Source: Gnetum montanum (taxonomy: Eukaryota; Streptophyta; Gnetopsida; Gnetales; Gnetaceae). From it: a stretch of 64,000 nt of DNA. Positions 60,701 to 64,000 of this stretch are shown piece after piece. The notes beneath the pieces were generated by a model, which saw only the letters and a list, made by a program, of their open reading frames with translations, ran no database searches and had not been told where the DNA came from. A program made the translations under genes and the position numbers. The DNA is taken from positions 518,816 to 582,815 of the forward strand of contig MNCI01013584.1 of NCBI GenBank assembly GCA_015680685.1, in the 5' to 3' direction. Position 1 is the first letter of the stretch, and each line of letters starts with the position of its first letter.

Positions 60701-63226
60701 GCATATCCGTTGATAGCTCTATTACAAAAATGTATTATCAGTATTTTTACAAATAAGACCTCCAGAAGCCAATATCAAGGAGCCATAATCAAAACCCCCT
60801 TGATGGTAACAAGATAGGATACATGTACTATAGTCCACTTCCATATAACTACTTGTTTGACTATACATAATTTCATAATCATTGTAATATGTTGCGTTGA
60901 ACATCTTATTCAGATTGAAGAATGCAATTATGAGATAACTCTTTTATAATTTGAAATATGTTCTATATGTCTAGAAAATTCACAAGTACCAGTTAGTAGT
61001 CAAAAAGCATATTCATCTTCCATGATAAACTGATACTCATTAACTACACCACATTCAGTACAAAATAGAGTTCAAGTGATTTCCTTTTTTAACCGGACAA
61101 AAAAGCACTATATGATCAGAAAAGATGGCAGAAACACATGATATAGCATAGTTCCACAGAAACGCTAATGAATTAGAAGTCTTATCGAGACACAAAGGTC
61201 ATTACAAAAGGAAAAGTTAACATCAATATAAAAGAAACTGAGTTTGAAAACATTAGTGTTAATAAACTAATGAGTGACATTTTTATTGTCAAATACAACC
61301 GGTTTGGCTTATCAATAACTTCAAATTCATAAAATTTGGTCCAACATAAGACATTTCAAAATGCTTTTCTTTTTTCAAAGACTTGAATGTAAACAATGGA
61401 TACTACTAATGCCTTTTCCAAAGATGCACAGCAGTCGTCTCATTCATAATGGTGCCTTAATTGTGACCATTCTTAAAATCTCTGACTTCCCCGATAGGCT
61501 GAACTATGGCAACTTTAAAAATCAGGTATACGCAGCAGAGTTTCCATGACCTATCTGATCTTCAATAGTCTAATTGAAAAAGGGTGGAGGGAATAAGGTT
61601 TACTATGTTTACTTAGGATGACAAGAGAACCCACCACTTTGTAATAGGACAATAGGGGTATATGGAATAAGCAACGCTACACATTTTTGCAACTCAAAAG
61701 TTTGTGGGTTTGGCATACCGCCACCTGTTTCTTCTGGGCATAGAATCAGTGACTAACACCAGACCCAAAGTAAATTCAAAAACATAAACATGTTTTTTTG
61801 CTAACATTTACTAAACAAGAAACCGATATTGACATCATTTATAAAAATGTGTAACAAATTTTCAAAGATCAGAAAAAATTCTAGACGAAGTATCACTCAG
61901 TCTAGACTACGTAGACTTTTTGAGTTTCTGGAGAAAACTTGATCATAACCTGCCTTCATATATCTCCCTGCTTGTCGCATGAGCCAAACAGGAGGTCTAT
62001 TTACAGTTTCCCCTCTGACTGCACGGAGTAGCAGTGGTTCATCGGTGCTAAGGTTGCTTCTTGTGGTAAGAGTATCTGCATGGCAATTAGGCAAATAGAA
62101 TGAATAAGATAGCTGGTAACCGTATTTCACAAAGAAATTTCCCTCAAGAATAAGCCATAATCTTAAGAGCATGATTAAAGTTTATCTTATTCCGCAATAA
62201 GTTATACAATCAGACATAAATTTCCGGGATTGCATAAATCCACAAATATATTTATATAAAATATGTTATAGAGCAGCCCTTCACCAAGGCATTTTTTTGG
62301 CTTTCCCATAACCAAAATTGCTGTTTTCTACAATTAGAGGTAAGTAAAAATGTTGGCAAACGTACTTTCCCTAACACAAACTGTTGATAAAGTCCTTGAT
62401 AGATACGACTGGAATGGCGAGAAGGAAAACCTGTCTCCCTTATCTACCCACCCACTAACCCATGAGGAGTTGAAATAAGCCTGGGACGATGACAATCATG
62501 CTCATACCAACGTGGAATCTATGAAATCAAGACAGTGTAAGCTGCCATATTAATAGAAATGCAACAATGCCGCCGTGGGCGTACCATGACATGAGAAGCA
62601 AACTTAACAGTTCTTTCAGTCATCATCCGAAGGAACTAACATTTCTAAGATTATATAAATGCTTAAAATTTGAATTCATGGAACTAAAATAATTTTTTTT
62701 ATGTCAATAAATGGATGACTGCACTGTTTAATATTTAAGATACAACTTAAAACGAAGTTAAACAGAAACCTCTTAATAATCAGTATTATTAAGGGTCAAA
62801 ATTCGGTCAAATATTGCTAAAGATTTTTAAAGTTCAGATATAAAGTTTCGTAAAAAAATTTTCTCAACAAAATCTAAACTTTAAAATTTAAGATTGAAAA
62901 CCGAAATTCCTTCTAGCCTTCACATTGAAAACAGAAATTTCTTTTAACCGATCCAATTTGGTTGGGACAAGGCTAGGGTTAACATGATAATGATAAAACG
63001 GAAATTCCTTCAAAGTTCACAAAAACCAAAAACGAAATTCCTTCAGAGTTTACGAAAACAAAAAAGTAAGTAACAACCGGAAAGAAATGCACAGACCCAT
63101 CATGGCGCATCTTGGCTTGGGGAGATGAATCCTTGCAAAAATAGAGGAAGTGCATGTGCTTGTGCTGATGGGTGACTGTTCCAACATGCAAATCGGAGAC
63201 GCCGCAACCATCCACGCGAACGCCAT
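51256..63226 (-). CDS. HEME2: Uroporphyrinogen decarboxylase, chloroplast type, six exons
   Basis: UROD removes four carboxyl groups from uroporphyrinogen III to give coproporphyrinogen III in plastid haem and chlorophyll synthesis. The CDS joins 63226-63097, 62075-61954, 60718-60608, 58621-58433, 58286-58161 and 51771-51256 (minus strand), giving 397 codons plus stop, close to the roughly 390-400 residues of plant UROD precursors. Visible family motifs are RQAGRYM (Arg about 77), LFSDIL (Asp about 127), SYVIEGG (Tyr about 204) and NLGHG (His about 374). These match the conserved Arg, Asp, Tyr and His of the UROD active site. The first 43 residues are rich in Ser, Thr and Ala with few acidic residues, as in a transit peptide. 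The start is fixed by an in-frame TAA at 63238-63236. [17 protein letters not shown] reads more like plant HEME2 than HEME1. All junctions keep frame if intron 2 uses a GC donor. No internal stop was seen, so the gene is probably active. Confidence 0.93.
52145..53700 (-). other. 3' portion of the LINE, function not recognised
   Basis: Minus-strand fragments include a Gly-rich stretch at 52805-53137, a charged and probably helical stretch at 52519-52700, and a fragment at 53323-53592. I do not recognise a domain. It lies between the zinc-binding region and the A-rich tail, so I assign it to the LINE by position. It could instead be a second insertion. Confidence 0.4.
53740..54219 (-). pseudogene. 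LINE RT-associated zinc-binding region remnant
   Basis: Minus-strand frames read [19 protein letters not shown], and after a break an [10 protein letters not shown] segment followed by [14 protein letters not shown]. This order matches the zinc-binding domain found after plant non-LTR reverse transcriptases (W..W....P.K...F.W, then H....C, then W..W..RN). It is interrupted by at least one frame change. Confidence 0.72.
54230..55820 (-). pseudogene. LINE reverse transcriptase remnant
   Basis: The minus strand carries a YMDDTILF motif near 54825, equivalent to the family's YADDT catalytic block. It is followed by a frame with YLGMPIF and an RR-rich segment ([14 protein letters not shown]), as in the thumb region of plant LINE RTs. 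Upstream fragments up to about 55800 match the finger and palm only in pieces, with frameshifts and stops between them. Confidence 0.75.
56279..56700 (-). pseudogene. LINE endonuclease domain remnant
   Basis: The translation [19 protein letters not shown], followed by a frame ending YLFTWSNR, matches the apurinic-type endonuclease of plant L1 elements. There GDFN and FTWSN are hallmark blocks; the usual Asn of GDFN is Lys here. The rest of the domain upstream is broken by stops. Confidence 0.7.
57296..57720 (-). pseudogene. LINE ORF1 remnant with zinc knuckle
   Basis: One minus-strand frame contains [15 protein letters not shown]. This matches the CX2CX4HX4C zinc-knuckle spacing of plant LINE ORF1 proteins, except that the second Cys is Ser. 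Upstream residues ([10 protein letters not shown]) are consistent with ORF1 but not diagnostic. The frame breaks repeatedly. Confidence 0.5.
58161..58286 (-). other. HEME2: UROD exon 5 (catalytic Tyr)
   Basis: The exon has 42 codons, with [20 protein letters not shown] followed by [10 protein letters not shown]. It carries the conserved Tyr of the active-site cleft. The acceptor is AATAG|GTA and the donor is GAG|GTATGT. It is separated from exon 4 by a short 146 bp intron. Confidence 0.93.
58433..58621 (-). other. HEME2: UROD exon 4 (catalytic Asp)
   Basis: The exon has 63 codons, opening [19 protein letters not shown] and ending ALSILRSE. The Asp of LFSD corresponds to the catalytic Asp of the family. 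The acceptor is TTACAG|GTT and the donor is GAG|GTTAGG. Confidence 0.93.
58622..60607 (-). other. UROD intron 3
   Basis: This 1986 bp intron has a strong GTAAGT donor and a TTACAG acceptor. The interior is AT-rich with no recognised exon, repeat or transposon signature. Short open frames inside it are chance. Confidence 0.85.
60608..60718 (-). other. HEME2: UROD exon 3
   Basis: The exon has 37 codons, starting [18 protein letters not shown] and ending [13 protein letters not shown]. The acceptor is GTAATAG|AGC and the donor is the strong GGG|GTAAGTA. The FRERSEN and SLQPW blocks are diagnostic of UROD. Confidence 0.93.
60719..61953 (-). other. UROD intron 2, non-canonical GC-AG
   Basis: This 1235 bp intron has exon boundary AAG|GCAGGT on the donor side and TAATAG|AGC on the acceptor side. 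Using the nearby GT (GCAG|GT) adds four bases and breaks the conserved RYMK-SYQ reading frame. GC-AG is therefore the simplest in-frame solution. The interior is AT-rich without recognised elements. Confidence 0.8.
61954..62075 (-). other. HEME2: UROD exon 2 (N-terminal catalytic Arg region)
   Basis: The acceptor is TGCAG|AT at 62076. The exon encodes 40 full codons ending in [14 protein letters not shown], the most conserved N-terminal block of the family. It contains the Arg that binds substrate carboxylates. Its 3' end is AAG|GCAGGT: the only junction that continues in frame into exon 3 is a GC donor. Confidence 0.9.
62076..63096 (-). other. UROD intron 1
   Basis: This 1021 bp AT-rich intron lies between the transit-peptide exon and the first catalytic exon. 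It has a GT donor and AG acceptor. No coding or repeat signature was recognised inside it. Confidence 0.65.
63097..63226 (-). other. HEME2: UROD exon 1 (transit peptide)
   Basis: This exon encodes 43 codons plus one base. It begins [11 protein letters not shown] and continues with a Ser/Thr-rich stretch ending in KPRCAMM, a composition typical of a chloroplast transit peptide. The donor is G|GTCTGT at 63096, which is weak, but it is the only nearby GT that gives the phase needed for exon 2. The 3' boundary is therefore the least certain junction of the gene. Confidence 0.68.
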
Positions 63227-64000
63227 GAATTGAATTTAATTGAATTGAATAGTGCTGTATTATTTCTGGTTTCAAAGTAGCTATTGCTATTGCTATTGCT
63301 ATTGCTATTGGCATTGACCTTATCCGTTGTGATGGATACTGAGCGCAGCGGCTCTTGGAGTATTCTCCCTGAAATCCACAAGACAAGTCAACATAATATA
63401 ATAGTAACACCATCTTCTACATAAATGTAAATGTAATTGAACCGCTACGTGGACATAGATACTATATTGCCCTACCCATGCCCATCGATTTCAAAAATTT
63501 TAAAATAGCAGATCTTAAATTTTGGTCTCACAGGATTTCTGCTGTAAGCAAAAGAGCAAATTGTAACTTGACTGGATCTCCAAGTAGTAGTCTATTTGTA
63601 TAACTGAAAGTCTAGCAACTTTGTCCATTAACGGTCACTCGTAAAACAGAAAAGCTATCTCAAAGCAGTTGTTTTGATCTTGCTCATCTTGCTAGTGAAT
63701 GTAGGCATCCTTGCTCATCCTGTAACTTGCCCGGCTTATCCTACACTTCCACTTTGATCATTGTAGTTAACCTGGAGCTCACCATAACTTTTTGCAATCA
63801 TTATTGTATTTAATCATCATCTTGGATCATTGTCGAACATTATGATCTTTTATCATTAGTTTGGATGATTGTTGATTGTCGCTAATTCATAAGATTATTA
63901 GCATAGCCCTGGATTGTATAATTTTGGCCGAGAGAGGCCAATACCATGGGCACGATGGGGAGGGGGAGTGTATTTTGTTGCTCTTCACATCATGCATCAC
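63227..64000 (-). promoter_or_regulatory. UROD 5' leader and putative promoter
   Basis: This is the sequence upstream of the UROD start codon. On the minus strand a weak TATA-like ATATAGTATC lies near 63455-63465, and a CCACGT G-box-like core lies near 63445-63450. Both were read by eye and neither is compelling. Five CAATAG hexamers fill 63281-63310. An overlapping upstream reading frame from an ATG at 63413 runs past the main start in another phase. No other gene is seen up to the window end. The transcription start is unknown. Confidence 0.4.
63281..63310. repeat. (CTATTG)5 hexanucleotide microsatellite
   Basis: Five perfect tandem copies of CTATTG (CAATAG on the gene strand) lie about 55 bp upstream of the UROD start codon, probably in the 5' untranslated leader. 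The unit length keeps reading frame, and one upstream frame reads it as alternating Ala-Ile. Confidence 0.95.

Noticed and set aside
62979-63413. A 144-codon frame considered as an alternative UROD N-terminus
   Set aside because: Its phase at the exon 1 donor does not match exon 2, and its residues are not transit-peptide-like apart from the Ala-Ile run. It is better treated as an upstream overlapping frame.
63660-63900. Repeated GATCATT/ATCATT text near the right edge considered as a satellite
   Set aside because: The repeats are short and irregular, with no fixed period. They are probably simple AT-rich sequence.

Overview
The window looks like nuclear DNA of a large-genome seed plant. A gymnosperm is my best guess, on weak grounds: old, heavily decayed Ty3/gypsy elements fill the window, introns are long, and a LINE sits in an intron. 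No bacterial, organellar or viral genome organisation is visible. Only one gene appears intact: a six-exon chloroplast-type uroporphyrinogen decarboxylase (UROD, closest by eye to plant HEME2) on the minus strand, from its start codon at 63226 to its stop at 51256. All four residues I associate with UROD catalysis are present. One of its introns uses a GC donor, and the last intron (about 6.4 kb) holds a decayed LINE in the same orientation as the gene.

Layout. 1-6402: the 5' part of a minus-strand Tat-like gypsy element (protease, gag, leader, 5' LTR). 6403-8376: the 3' end and 3' LTR of a second copy of the same family in the opposite orientation, so two LTRs lie back to back. 8390-10450: a diverged tandem array of about 180 bp per monomer, with a hairpin in each well-preserved monomer. 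10490-12679 and 22771-24035: an old plus-strand Tat-like pol (RT, RNase H, second RNase H, integrase), split by a nested insertion. 12680-22770: that insertion, a complete but dead Athila-like element on the minus strand with a perfect ATTAC target-site duplication. 24036-25790: a truncated plus-strand Athila copy (LTR, PBS, gag). 25790-26480: a fragment of a CCR4/nocturnin-type exonuclease-endonuclease-phosphatase gene, broken by stops. 26481-29811: AT-rich DNA with one possible LTR/PBS junction. 29817-38586: a minus-strand gag-protease element without RT or integrase, with LTRs of about 1.35 kb and an ACTTG target-site duplication. 39415-49589: a second complete but dead Athila-like element (TSD TGTAT/TGTAC). 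49590-51255: the 3' flank of UROD. 51256-63226: UROD. 63227-64000: its 5' leader and promoter.

How it fits together. The gypsy copies appear to form two families. The Athila-like family has LTRs of about 850 bp with TGATGAG/CTCATCA ends, a PBS resembling the tRNA-Asp type, and a 2 kb non-coding space after integrase. The Tat-like family has LTRs of 1.3-1.9 kb, a purine tract ending in GGCCAA, and a roughly 30-40 bp minisatellite built on AGTTTAAGGCC. All coding parts of both families are broken by stops and frameshifts. Two single-N positions at 43781 and 45778 are flanked by perfect 42 and 45 bp direct repeats and look like unmerged contig overlaps, so some element structure near them is artefactual. 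All domain calls are from reading translations by eye; no database search was run.
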